Source: Salinimicrobium sp035607535 (GTDB taxonomy: Bacteria > Bacteroidota > Bacteroidia > Flavobacteriales > Flavobacteriaceae). Taken from it: a DNA stretch of 64,000 nucleotides. Position numbers and translations under genes: made by a program. Shown in pieces: positions 8,388 through 16,950 of this stretch (position 1 is the first letter of the stretch; every line of letters starts with the position of its first letter). Below the pieces are notes generated by a model. The model did no database searches. It worked only from the letters and a program-made list of their open reading frames with translations, and was not told the origin of the DNA. The DNA is taken from positions 1 through 64,000 of the forward strand of contig NZ_JAYDZX010000006.1 in NCBI RefSeq assembly GCF_035607535.1, in the 5' to 3' direction.

Positions 8388-8873
8388 AACCTTGCTACAC
8401 AGATATGCATAAACAGAATCCCAATCCGGGAATTTCGAAGTTCCAAAGTGGATATGCTCCCCTTCGAATTCGGAAGCTCCGTTTTTAGTGCGATCATCTA
8501 CTAAAAAATCCCCTTTTAGGAGATCCTTTCTATGGGATAAGATCAGGCGTTTGCGCCCCAGGTTGCCGAAGTGATCCTCGATCCAGATCCGTTTTCCGGT
8601 AAAGGATTGCGGGAGGCTCCACATAGCCGTGGAAAGGAAAAAGATCTCGTATTGCTCAGCCAACTTTCCTACGGCTTCAATAGCTCCTTCTATAGGAGGC
8701 AAGTCGTGAAAAATATCCGGATTTGCATAGCATATCTGGTCTATCTTGTTTGAAAGGACCTCCTGGTCCGGGTGATCTTTAAAATTTATCAGAGAAGGTT
8801 CGAGCTCTCCTATACGTTTTTCAAAATCGGCCACTACGCCATCCATGTCGAGGTAAAGTATTTTTTTGTTCAT
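8385..8873 (-). CDS. HAD-superfamily 5'(3')-deoxyribonucleotidase-like phosphatase
   Basis: A 162-residue cytoplasmic protein. LYLDMDGVVADFE (residues 6-18) is the HAD nucleophile motif with DxD, FLSTAMW near 80 is motif II, and DFLVDDRTKNG near 125 carries the terminal acidic pair. The arrangement fits the NT5C family (PF06941), which dephosphorylates deoxynucleoside monophosphates and so helps balance dNTP pools. It is isolated inside a repeat-rich region, and its stop codon touches the breakpoint of a duplication. Confidence 0.85.
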   Translation of the reverse strand: MNKKILYLDMDGVVADFEKRIGELEPSLINFKDHPDQEVLSNKIDQICYANPDIFHDLPPIEGAIEAVGKLAEQYEIFFLSTAMWSLPQSFTGKRIWIEDHFGNLGRKRLILSHRKDLLKGDFLVDDRTKNGASEFEGEHIHFGTSKFPDWDSVYAYLCSKV

Positions 8874-9057
8874 CCTAAATCTTTTGAATCTAAATTTAAG
8901 CAGTCAGACTGACAAACCATGACGTGGTAAGTCCGAAGTACGAAAGGAGATTTACGAACTAAAAAGATAAAAATATAGGTTTATAGTAAAGAATAAATCT
9001 TTGGCGACACATATTGGCGCGGTCTCATTTTACCTTAGTCATACAAAAGGATCAAAG

Positions 9058-9282
9058 ATGAGAAAACTTGAAATAACCCTGACCGAAGAGCAGTATCAGC
9101 ATATTCAGGAAGAGATGAGGTACGCAGCACGAACCAATCTGAATGAGGAGACCTTTGGCGGCTATTCTCTATGTCTGCAAGTAGGTATTCCCGATATTTT
9201 CCCCGCTCAGCTGGAAATGAAAATGGCCAACAGCATAGACCTGGGGGATGTGGAATACGAGTTTACTGATGTACGAAATTAG
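9058..9282 (+). CDS. Small hypothetical protein (74 aa)
   Basis: Not recognised. The ATG at 9058 follows an AAAGGATCAAAG ribosome-site-like stretch, and a longer frame from a TTG at 9001 lacks such support. The product begins MRKLEITLTEEQYQ and is acidic, without membrane segments. The last codons and the TAG lie within the first bases of the tandem repeat array, so the native C-terminus may have been replaced when the array arrived or expanded. Confidence 0.6.
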   Translation: MRKLEITLTEEQYQHIQEEMRYAARTNLNEETFGGYSLCLQVGIPDIFPAQLEMKMANSIDLGDVEYEFTDVRN

Positions 9283-10112
9283 AAGTACGAAGTTAGAAAT
9301 GTAGTTAGGAGTTATGAGTTCAGAGTTTGTTGCCTGTTGCCCGTTGCCAGTTCAGCATTTCATCCAGAGCGAAGTTTTACGGAGCGAAGCCCGCCTACCG
9401 GCCGGCAGGGATCTCCTGGAAGTACGATTTTTGAAGTCCGATTTTAGGAGTACGAAGTTCGGAATGTAGTTAGGAGTTATGAGTTCAGAGTTATGTTGCC
9501 TGTTGCCCGTTGCCAGTTCAGCATGTCATCCAGAGCGAAACTTTTGCGGAGCGAAGCCCGCCTACCGGCCGGCAGGAATTTCTTGAAAGTACGATTTTAG
9601 AAGTACGATGGTAGAAGTACGAAGTTAGAAATGTAGTTAGGAGTTATGAGTTCAGAGATATGTTGCCTGTTGCCTGGTGCCAGTTTAGCATGTCATCCAG
9701 AGCGAAGTTTTACGGAGCGAAGCCCACCTACCGGCCGGCAGGGATCTCTTGAATGTACGGTTTTAGAAGTCCGATGTTAGGAGTACGAAGTTAGAAATGT
9801 ATTTAGGAGTTATGAGTTCAGAGTTATGTTGCCTGGTGCCAGTTGCCAGTTCAGCATGTTATCCAGAGCAAAACTTTTGCGGAGCGAAGCCCGCCTACCG
9901 GCCGGCAGGGATCTCTTGGAAGTACGGTTTTAGAAGTGCGAAGGTAGAAATGTAGTTAGGAGTTATGAGTTCAGAGATATGTTGCCTGTTGCCCGTTGCC
10001 AGTTCAGCATGTCATCCAGAGCGAAACTTGTGCGGAGCGAAGCCCGCCTACAGGCCGGCAGGAATTCCTCGGAAGTAAGGTTTTAGAAGTAAACTTAGGA
10101 ATTGTTAGTTTA
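9282..10112. repeat. Tandem 165-base repeat array, part 2 (five units)
   Basis: Units start at about 9282, 9448, 9614, 9781 and 9933 (lengths 166, 166, 167, 152, then the last). Units alternate between an AAGTTTTACGG form (9282, 9614) and an AAACTTNTGCGG form (9448, 9781, 9933), so the true period is a dimer of about 330 bases. The unit at 9781 lacks one 14-base GAAGTACGA step. All share the CCGGCCGGCAGG centre except the last, which reads CAGGCCGGCAGG, exactly as the unit at 7991 does. Confidence 0.9.
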
Positions 10113-10266
10113 GAGTTACACTAACGATTATTCATTGTGAGACTATGGAGTAATGATTTGACCTTACTTGCAATTTGGTGCTTTTAATTTGACTGCCGAC
10201 TAACCACTGCACACTGCATACTCATTTATTAAACATTAAACATTAATCCTTAATCCTTTCAAAAAT
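9945..10266. repeat. 322-base direct repeat, copy 2
   Basis: Partner of 8002-8323. Here the repeat runs straight into the intact gene whose ATG is at 10265, so this is probably the original locus and copy 1 the duplicate. Confidence 0.9.
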
Positions 10267-10567
10267 GTCAGATTACAGAAACAAACTCCTCCTCTCCTAC
10301 CTCGCTTTAGCAAAAGCCCAAGGCGCCCTTACCGACAGGATCATCAATGTAGGAATGTTGGGTGAATTTGCAGAAGTCAATCAAACCTTCGTAGAAGGCG
10401 ATACTTTCAGATTCGACCTGGAGATGTTCCGCCACAGTAAAGATCAAAACCTGTTACTGCTTTTAGAGCTATTCCATAAGCTGGATGAAACGATGAATTC
10501 CCTGGCAAATATCAATGGGATTACAGAAGAGGAGTTGGAAGATTTGGAAGACGATCTGGAATACTAA
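10265..10567 (+). CDS. Hypothetical acidic protein (100 aa)
   Basis: Not recognised. It is a soluble, mostly helical-looking protein: YLALAKAQGALTDRI near residue 12, a leucine-rich LLLLLELFHKLDE stretch near 63 and a strongly acidic tail EEELEDLEDDLEY. No catalytic motif is visible. The 5' end is duplicated in decayed form at 8324-8387. It converges on the MIT_C-domain gene with 21 bases between them. Confidence 0.65.
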   Translation: MSDYRNKLLLSYLALAKAQGALTDRIINVGMLGEFAEVNQTFVEGDTFRFDLEMFRHSKDQNLLLLLELFHKLDETMNSLANINGITEEELEDLEDDLEY

Positions 10568-10588
10568 GAGTATAAATCTAAAAGTTTT

Positions 10589-11533
10589 TTACTGCGCCAT
10601 TTTAATATAAGTAATTTCACAAGCCTTACATTTCCTCCACCTTTGATCCACATCGCCAATTGAAAATCGGCCCTCCCTCTTTTCGAAGATATCCAAGCCT
10701 CTTCCAAGTACAATTTTGTAGCCATTATCTGCCTCAATGAATCTGTCATGATGTTGCTCAAGGACAAAAGTAAGATTGATTCTCATTTCCTTTACAGCAG
10801 CTCCTAACTGGTTAAAGCAGTCTTTACTGTGTTCAATAAATTCTTCTGTATTCCAGGAAACCACCTTTAAATTAATTGTTCTGCCCGGTTCATTATTGTT
10901 ATTCCCCAACATTACACAGAATTCAAGCAGATTATTGAACTGATATGGCATTCTAATCCAGGGATCCTGAAGCTTTATGTTATCAGCTCCTTTTAAATGC
11001 GAACCGAATAATTTTTCATAAGAAACATTGGTCTGATTCTGTGAAATAATTCGTTGCCTGCGGACTTCAGGATGTAATTTTGGAACTGAAGTAAAGGAAA
11101 TCACTTCTGGTTTTAAGCGTGAACTCCTGGGTGCCTGGTAAAGCTCGGAGGACTGCATTTTTTCCGGAATAGGAAATCTTTTCACAATGAAAGGTTTAAA
11201 ATCTACCTCTGTACCTCCAGAAGAAGTATCTTTTAAATATCCATCCTGCCGATCACTTGAGACAACAAGATTTACTGCATTCTTTTCATCCCAAACCCTG
11301 AAGTATTTTTCAGGATTTTTAAAGGTATTTGCCGGAATATTTAGATATAAAAATTCACTTTCTTCTACTAAGATGATGTTCCAATTCTTCTCAAAATTTT
11401 CGAGTTTTATATTCATCCACCAGGCAACTCTGCTACCGCTAACACTTTTATTGGCAAAAGTGGTGTTCCTTGTTTTTAATTTATCTACCCCTATCTTACT
11501 GTTGATATAACTGATTACCTGAGACTTTATCAT
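10589..11533 (-). CDS. MIT_C (MITD1-like phospholipase-D-fold) domain protein
   Basis: A 314-residue protein. From residue 170 on, SYEKLFGSHLKGA, then QDPWIRMPYQFNNLLEFC, then LEQHHDR, then YKIVLGRGLDIFEK with RFSIGDVDQRWRKC near the end, follows the C-terminal PLD-like domain of eukaryotic MITD1 (PF16565). In bacteria that domain is known on Lon-like proteins, including those of BREX-type systems. The first 120 residues (WWMNIKLENF, NIILVEESEFLYLNIP, SSGGTEVDF) are a separate domain that I do not recognise. It stands at the edge of the type I restriction island, so a defence role is plausible but unproven. No Lon or ATPase partner is adjacent. Confidence 0.65.
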   Translation of the reverse strand: MIKSQVISYINSKIGVDKLKTRNTTFANKSVSGSRVAWWMNIKLENFEKNWNIILVEESEFLYLNIPANTFKNPEKYFRVWDEKNAVNLVVSSDRQDGYLKDTSSGGTEVDFKPFIVKRFPIPEKMQSSELYQAPRSSRLKPEVISFTSVPKLHPEVRRQRIISQNQTNVSYEKLFGSHLKGADNIKLQDPWIRMPYQFNNLLEFCVMLGNNNNEPGRTINLKVVSWNTEEFIEHSKDCFNQLGAAVKEMRINLTFVLEQHHDRFIEADNGYKIVLGRGLDIFEKREGRFSIGDVDQRWRKCKACEITYIKMAQ

Positions 11534-11613
11534 ATCTTTCTTTTTTTTATAAAATCGGTGTAGGGGGAAAGAGACAGAAATTTAGTGAAAATTCTTTAAT
11601 CCCCTTTCAAACC

Positions 11614-11676
11614 TTTAAGAAAATATTTAGATTTACAAACGTGATGCCCCACCTCCGCTCTTCCCTACTCCGCGGA
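11614..11676. repeat. 63-base direct repeat, copy 1
   Basis: Begins TTTAAGAAAATATTTAG and ends CTACTCCGCGGA. The partner at 12744-12806 matches all but about five bases. The two flank the secreted-protein gene at 11979. Confidence 0.85.
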
Positions 11677-11749
11677 CAAATGCCGATGCTGGAAATAAAT
11701 CCTGCACATAAGTTCGGGCCTCCTATAACCTTGCACCAAATAATTATTT

Positions 11750-11776
11750 ATGACCCAATAAACCCACAATAAATTA
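11750..11776 (+). pseudogene. Relic of the hsdM 5' end
   Basis: 26 of 27 bases match the first 27 bases of hsdM at 13297. The single change (C to T) turns codon 4 into TAA. Homology ends after this, so only the head was left behind. It implies that a copy of the hsdM promoter-proximal region once lay here. Confidence 0.65.
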
Positions 11777-11978
11777 TTTATGATCTTAACTACTTTTACA
11801 TGGGAAGAACGCGCAGGGCCAAATCAGGTAATCCCTCTCCGAAAACCATCAACTCCCACCTGGGCAGGATCGATGCAATAAAATTTTATCATTCGACTTC
11901 CGAAATTATGTGCGGCATAAAAAGTTGAAGCTGGAAACCCTTTTAATTTTTATATATAGACTAATAACATTCTAAAAA

Positions 11979-12701
11979 ATGAAAAAAATTACACTTGTAG
12001 TTTTAATCGTATTATCGATTATGCCAACAAACATGCATTCCCAGAATGAAGGCGAGGCAATTGCAGCAATTGCCGGGGGATTAATTGCCATTGGTGCCGG
12101 GGTAGCGGCGGTAGAACAAATGAAAGAACAGGCTGAATTAACCGCTACAGAATGGGTACTCTCCAACCAACCTGAACTGGAGAATTTCTCCTTAAAAACC
12201 TTAGATTTCGACGGGAAGAAACTTAAAGACATCTCTTCTGCATCAGTAATGACCTTTAAAATACAGGAATTTGAACCTTCAGACAAACCCGACCTTAATG
12301 GAAAAAAACAAATTCTGTTTGCTTTTACCAGTAGGGGTTGGATAAGCGAATATGGAATTGATTTTAATAAAGTAAAATGGCATCTTATAGATGCTGACGA
12401 GTGGATGAATATGATGATAGCTTATTCCAAAGTAGCTTCCGAAAAATCAAACGAGAATCTAATTCGGGAAACCCTAAGGGATGGGAAAATTGTAAATAAA
12501 GGAGTGAAGACTAGAAAAGGTGAAGATATACCATTTTATAAATTGGAGGGAGACATGTATCTGGTTACCGATTATTCACCGGAAATGAAAATAATCTATA
12601 ATGAAAGATCTCTCGGGATTTTCCTAAAAGAAACCCGGGATTTGGTCCAGATCAGTAGAGGAAGCATAATTGATATTCATGAGTTTTTCAATAAAAGCTA
12701 A
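11979..12701 (+). CDS. Exported protein of unknown function (240 aa)
   Basis: Not recognised. It has a signal peptide (KK then a hydrophobic run, likely cleaved after HSQ at about residue 22), followed by an Ala/Gly/Ile-rich segment (residues 27-45, AIAAIAGGLIAIGAGVAAV) that resembles a glycine-zipper or membrane-inserting helix. The rest is soluble and mixed alpha/beta. It is flanked by 63-base direct repeats, which hints that it is a separately acquired unit next to the hsd operon. Confidence 0.6.
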   Translation: MKKITLVVLIVLSIMPTNMHSQNEGEAIAAIAGGLIAIGAGVAAVEQMKEQAELTATEWVLSNQPELENFSLKTLDFDGKKLKDISSASVMTFKIQEFEPSDKPDLNGKKQILFAFTSRGWISEYGIDFNKVKWHLIDADEWMNMMIAYSKVASEKSNENLIRETLRDGKIVNKGVKTRKGEDIPFYKLEGDMYLVTDYSPEMKIIYNERSLGIFLKETRDLVQISRGSIIDIHEFFNKS

Positions 12702-12743
12702 TATTTGGGATAGAGATCTTTTACTTTAATCCTCTTCATTTTC

Positions 12744-12806
12744 TTTAAGAAAATATTTAGATTTACAAGTGTGATGCCCCACTTCCGCCATTCCCTACTC
12801 CGCGGA
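12744..12806. repeat. 63-base direct repeat, copy 2
   Basis: Partner of 11614-11676. It lies just before the small lipoprotein gene at 12871 and so marks the far side of the unit carrying the exported protein. Confidence 0.85.
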
Positions 12807-12870
12807 AAAAATAAAGTCCAATGTCCTATGGGTTTTAAATGCATCCTTAAAAACTTATTTTTTCAACAAC

Positions 12871-13275
12871 ATGAAGAAAATTTACCTACTCCTCTTTGTT
12901 ATCGCTTTGACTTTATCTTGTAGTACAGATGATGAGAATTCAAATCCGGACATTTCAATTAATCCCCCCGCCTGGCTTCATGGTACCTGGAAAGCTGAAG
13001 ATGCTGGTGGTACAAGCATTACTGGATTTCGCTTTACAACAGATGATATAATCCTTTTAGGTTTATATGATATGAGCTATAGGGATAACACTAGCAGCAT
13101 TGTCAAATCCGGAGGTGAGGCTACCGTAGAGGAAGATATATCTCAAGAGAGTTACAGAATTACGATCGACTATTCTGTAGGAGCTTCAGTAAATTACCTT
13201 TTTTCCAGGGTCGATGAAAACACCATTAACTGGAACACGACAACTTACGGGGCCCTGGAGCTTCAAAAACAATAA
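12871..13275 (+). CDS. Small lipoprotein, lipocalin-like (134 aa)
   Basis: A lipoprotein signal with lipobox LTLSC (Cys17) followed by STDDE, an acidic Bacteroidota-type sequence after the cysteine. The mature part contains PPAWLHGTWKAED, then FRFTTDDIIL and a C-terminal NTINWNTTTYGALELQK, a pattern like small lipocalin-type beta barrels in which the GxW motif starts the first strand. The function is unknown. It ends 21 bases before hsdM, on the same strand, and may share its transcript. Confidence 0.65.
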   Translation: MKKIYLLLFVIALTLSCSTDDENSNPDISINPPAWLHGTWKAEDAGGTSITGFRFTTDDIILLGLYDMSYRDNTSSIVKSGGEATVEEDISQESYRITIDYSVGASVNYLFSRVDENTINWNTTTYGALELQKQ

Positions 13276-13296
13276 CAAAATTACCCTACAAATACT

Positions 13297-15666
13297 ATGA
13301 CCCAACAAACCCACAATAAATTAGTTTCCTTCATCTGGTCTATTGCCGATGATTGCCTGCGCGACGTTTACGTGCGCGGAAAATACCGCGATGTGATCCT
13401 GCCAATGGTGGTGCTGCGCCGACTCGATGCCCTGCTCGAACCAACCAAAGATGCCGTGATGGAAGAACTGGCTTTCCAGCGTGATGAAGCTGGTTTTACC
13501 GAATGGGACGAGAGCGGACTTCGCGATGCTTCCGGCTATGTTTTCTACAACATCAGCAAATGGACGCTTCAGAAACTGCATGACACCGCTACGAACTCCC
13601 AGCAGATCCTACAGGCGAATTTTGAGGATTATCTCAACGGTTTTAGTCCAAACGTAAAGGAGATCATCGATAAGTTTAAGCTGAAGAGCCAGATCCGTCA
13701 TATGGCAGGCAAGGATGTTCTGCTGGATGTGTTGGAGAAATTTACTTCGCCTTACATCAACCTCACGCCTTTTGAAAAAGAAGATCCCGAAGGACGAAAA
13801 ATGCCTGCACTTTCCAACCTTGGAATGGGCTATGTCTTTGAAGAACTCATCAGGAAATTCAACGAAGAGAACAACGAAGAAGCCGGGGAGCATTTTACTC
13901 CGCGGGAGGTGATCGATTTGATGACGCACCTGGTATTTGATCCCATTAAAGATCAATTGCCGCCGGTAATGACCATTTACGATCCTGCCTGTGGGAGCGG
14001 CGGGATGCTTACCGAAGCCCAGAATTTCATCAAAGATGGGGAAGGCCTCATCAGGGCGACCGGCGATGTCTATCTCTACGGCAAGGAGATCAACGACGAG
14101 ACCTACGCAATCTGTAAGAGTGATATGATGATCAAGGGCAACGACCCGGGGAACATCCGCGTGGGTTCTACCCTGTCTACAGATGAGTTTGCGGGCATCA
14201 GCTTCGATTTTATGCTCTCCAATCCACCGTACGGGAAATCCTGGAGCAGCGAACAAAAATATATAAAGGACGGCAAGGATGTGATCGATCCGCGTTTTAA
14301 GATCACCCTAAAGAATTACTGGGGCGTGGAAGAAGATGCCGATGCCATTCCCCGCTCTTCAGACGGTCAGTTGCTGTTTCTTATGGAGATGGTGAACAAG
14401 ATGAAGCCCGCGCACCAAAGCCCTTCCGGTTCCAGGATCGCTTCGGTTCACAACGGTTCCAGTTTGTTCACGGGCGATGCAGGCGGCGGCGAGAGCAACA
14501 TAAGGCGCTACATCATCGAAAATGACCTTTTGGAGGCCATCATTCAGCTGCCTAACAACCTGTTCTACAACACCGGGATCACTACCTATATCTGGTTGCT
14601 GAGCAATCATAAAGCCGAACACCGTAAAGGCAAGGTGCAGCTTGTCGATGGCGGACAATTATACCGAAAACTGCGGAAGAACCTCGGAAACAAGAATTGT
14701 GAATTCGCGCCCGAGCATATTAATGAGATTGTAAAGGTTTATGCTGAAATGCAGGCGGTAAGCCGAAACATAGATGAGGAAACCAATGCCGAAGTCCCCG
14801 GGATCGCCGCACAGGTGTTCGATAACGAGGATTTTGGTTACTACAAGGTGACCATAGAACGCCCTAAGCGCCTGAAAGCTCAGTTTACTGCGGAAAAAAT
14901 TGCGGAACTGAGATATGACAAACAGCTGAAGGAGCCAATGCTGTGGGCCTGGGAAACTTTTGGAGAGGAAGTTTATTCCAAGCTGAAGGAGCACGAGAAA
15001 GAGATCCTTGCCTTTGCTGAAGAAAACGACCTGAACCTAAGCAGCAAGAACCGAAAGAAACTGTTGAGCCCCAAAACCTGGAAAAAGCAGAAGGAAATAT
15101 TGGAACTTGCTGAAAAACTACACCAGTCAATTGGCGAAAAAGAGTATTCCGATTTTAATATTTTTAAGAAGGAAGTTGAAGCGAAGCTGAAAGAGTGGAA
15201 ACTCAAACCCGGCGCTTCCGAAAAGAATGCCATCTACAATGCCGTAAGCTGGTATGACGCTGAAGCCGAAAAAGTGATCAAAAAGAAAGAAAAACTGAGC
15301 GGAGAAAAACTCAGCAGCCTTCTCGCCCATCTGAGTTGTACTGAAGAACAGCTGCCCGACTTTGGATATTTCCCAACCGGAAAGTCAGGAGAATATGTCA
15401 TTTTTGAAACCGAAAGCGACCTGCGCGATTATGAGAATGTGCCTCTAAAAGAGCAAATTCACTCTTACTTTTTGGAAGAAGTGAAACCTCACGTTTCTGA
15501 AGCCTGGATCAACCTTGATGCCACCAAGATTGGTTATGAAATAAGCTTCAACAAATATTTCTACCGGCACACGCCGCTGCGGTCATTAGATACTGTAGCC
15601 AAAGAGATCCTGGAATTGGAAGAGAAGAATGAAGGTTTAATAATGGATATTTTAAACCTGGCGTAG
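13297..15666 (+). CDS. hsdM: Type I restriction-modification DNA methyltransferase subunit M
   Basis: Adenine methyltransferase of a type I complex. The N-terminal helical domain (IWSIADDCLRDVYVRGKYRDVI) is followed by EEAGEHFTPREVIDLM, the SAM-binding YDPACGSGGML at about residues 228-238, and the catalytic NPPYGKSW at about residue 309. At 789 residues it belongs to the long M subfamily. The last 300 residues are lysine- and glutamate-rich helices, which in this subgroup interact with S and R. The TAG stop is directly followed by the hsdS ATG. G+C in a sampled line (13321-13380) is 31 of 60, higher than in the cargo genes downstream. A dead head of this gene lies at 11750. Confidence 0.95.
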   Translation: MTQQTHNKLVSFIWSIADDCLRDVYVRGKYRDVILPMVVLRRLDALLEPTKDAVMEELAFQRDEAGFTEWDESGLRDASGYVFYNISKWTLQKLHDTATNSQQILQANFEDYLNGFSPNVKEIIDKFKLKSQIRHMAGKDVLLDVLEKFTSPYINLTPFEKEDPEGRKMPALSNLGMGYVFEELIRKFNEENNEEAGEHFTPREVIDLMTHLVFDPIKDQLPPVMTIYDPACGSGGMLTEAQNFIKDGEGLIRATGDVYLYGKEINDETYAICKSDMMIKGNDPGNIRVGSTLSTDEFAGISFDFMLSNPPYGKSWSSEQKYIKDGKDVIDPRFKITLKNYWGVEEDADAIPRSSDGQLLFLMEMVNKMKPAHQSPSGSRIASVHNGSSLFTGDAGGGESNIRRYIIENDLLEAIIQLPNNLFYNTGITTYIWLLSNHKAEHRKGKVQLVDGGQLYRKLRKNLGNKNCEFAPEHINEIVKVYAEMQAVSRNIDEETNAEVPGIAAQVFDNEDFGYYKVTIERPKRLKAQFTAEKIAELRYDKQLKEPMLWAWETFGEEVYSKLKEHEKEILAFAEENDLNLSSKNRKKLLSPKTWKKQKEILELAEKLHQSIGEKEYSDFNIFKKEVEAKLKEWKLKPGASEKNAIYNAVSWYDAEAEKVIKKKEKLSGEKLSSLLAHLSCTEEQLPDFGYFPTGKSGEYVIFETESDLRDYENVPLKEQIHSYFLEEVKPHVSEAWINLDATKIGYEISFNKYFYRHTPLRSLDTVAKEILELEEKNEGLIMDILNLA

Positions 15667-16947
15667 ATGGAAGGAATAAAAGAAAAGGTACGGCTACAAA
15701 AATATCCCGCCTATAAACATTCGGGGGTAGAATGGCTGGGAGAGATTCCGGAGCATTGGGATTTAAAAAGATTAGGATCAAGATTTGAAGAGCGGAAAGA
15801 AAAAGTTTCAGATAAGGATTTCCCGCCTCTGTCCGTAACCAAGAAAGGTATCCTTCCCCAATTGGACAATGCGGCCAAATCCAATGATGGAGATAACCGA
15901 AAGCTTGTTAGGAAAGGAGATTTTGTAATCAACAGTAGATCGGATAGAAAAGGATCAAGTGGAATTTCTGACTTAGACGGTTCCGTATCACTCATCAATA
16001 TTGTGATGAAACCAAAAGATCTTCACGGACCGTTTTCTGATTATCTACTGAAGAGTACCGCCTTTGTAGAAGAAAATTATCGTATTGGACACGGAATCGT
16101 TGCGGATTTATGGACAACTCGCTACGATGAAATGAAGAATATTAAAGCGGCTTTTCCTCCCAAAGAAGAACAAACCGCCATCGCCAGTTTTCTTGATGAA
16201 AAATGCGGCAAGATCGATACCGCCATTACGCAAAAGGAAAAATTGATCGAACTGCTCAAAGAACGCAAGCAGATCATCATCCAAAATGCCGTGACCAAAG
16301 GTTTAGATCCTAAAGTTAAGATGAAGGATTCTGGTGTGGAATGGATCGGCGGCATTCCGGTGCATTGGGAGGTTGTTAAGCTAGGTCATTGCTTACTCCC
16401 TGTTTCTGAAAAAAATCATCCGAACCTTCCATTGCTTTCAATAACTAGAGAAAAAGGAGTTATTCTACGGGATATTGAAGATCAGGATTCAAACCACAAC
16501 TTTATTCCTGAAGACCTCTCTGGCTATAAAAAAATTAGGAAAGGCCAATTTGGAATGAACAAAATGAAGGCGTGGCAGGGATCATACGGAGTTTCTGCTC
16601 ATACAGGTATTGTAAGCCCCGCTTACTTCATTTTTGATATTTTAATTGATGTCGATCCAGAATTTTTCCATTTCGCTTTAAGATCAAAACTCTATGTGTC
16701 TTTTTTTGGCCAAGCTTCTGATGGAGTAAGGATTGGACAGTGGGATTTATCCAAGATGAGAATGAAACAAATACCTTTTGTTTACCCATCAAAGAAGGAA
16801 CAAAGGACAATAGTTGCTGAAGTGAAAAATCAGTTATCTCAAACAGCTCATGCAATTAAATTGCAAAAACAACAAATTAGGAAGCTGGAAGAATATAAAA
16901 GAAGTTTAATAGACGCGGCGGTGACGGGGAAGATAAAGGTGAGTTAG
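15667..16947 (+). CDS. hsdS: Type I restriction-modification specificity subunit S
   Basis: Selects the bipartite DNA target of the complex. Two target-recognition domains start with the repeated phrases SGVEWLGEIPEHW (near residue 20) and SGVEWIGGIPVHW (near 222). Each is followed by a conserved helical spacer: FLDEKCGKIDTAITQKEKLI near 176, and the C-terminal QKQQIRKLEEYKRSLIDAA. It abuts hsdM without a gap and is followed three bases later by the RelA/SpoT-like gene. The recognition domains are AT-richer than the spacers, as is usual for swapped TRDs. No second or inverted hsdS copy is present, so no phase-variation system is visible. Confidence 0.95.
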   Translation: MEGIKEKVRLQKYPAYKHSGVEWLGEIPEHWDLKRLGSRFEERKEKVSDKDFPPLSVTKKGILPQLDNAAKSNDGDNRKLVRKGDFVINSRSDRKGSSGISDLDGSVSLINIVMKPKDLHGPFSDYLLKSTAFVEENYRIGHGIVADLWTTRYDEMKNIKAAFPPKEEQTAIASFLDEKCGKIDTAITQKEKLIELLKERKQIIIQNAVTKGLDPKVKMKDSGVEWIGGIPVHWEVVKLGHCLLPVSEKNHPNLPLLSITREKGVILRDIEDQDSNHNFIPEDLSGYKKIRKGQFGMNKMKAWQGSYGVSAHTGIVSPAYFIFDILIDVDPEFFHFALRSKLYVSFFGQASDGVRIGQWDLSKMRMKQIPFVYPSKKEQRTIVAEVKNQLSQTAHAIKLQKQQIRKLEEYKRSLIDAAVTGKIKVS

Positions 16948-16950
16948 TTT

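Larger units (their letters stand above)
11534..11978. other. Gene-free stretch with relics
   Basis: 445 bases holding one arm of a 63-base direct repeat (11614-11676) and a relic of the hsdM start (11750-11776). A 42-codon open frame at 11800-11928 (starting MGRTRRAKSG) has no ribosome site and no recognised homology, and it may be coding debris. The stretch just before 11979 probably holds the promoter of the next gene. Confidence 0.5.

Noticed and set aside
7823..10112. CRISPR-like array
   Set aside because: Units are 152-168 bases, contiguous, without unique spacers, and there are no cas genes.
11800..11928. 42-codon open frame starting MGRTRRAKSG
   Set aside because: No ribosome site, no recognised similarity, surrounded by relics. 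Kept only as a note in the gap entry.
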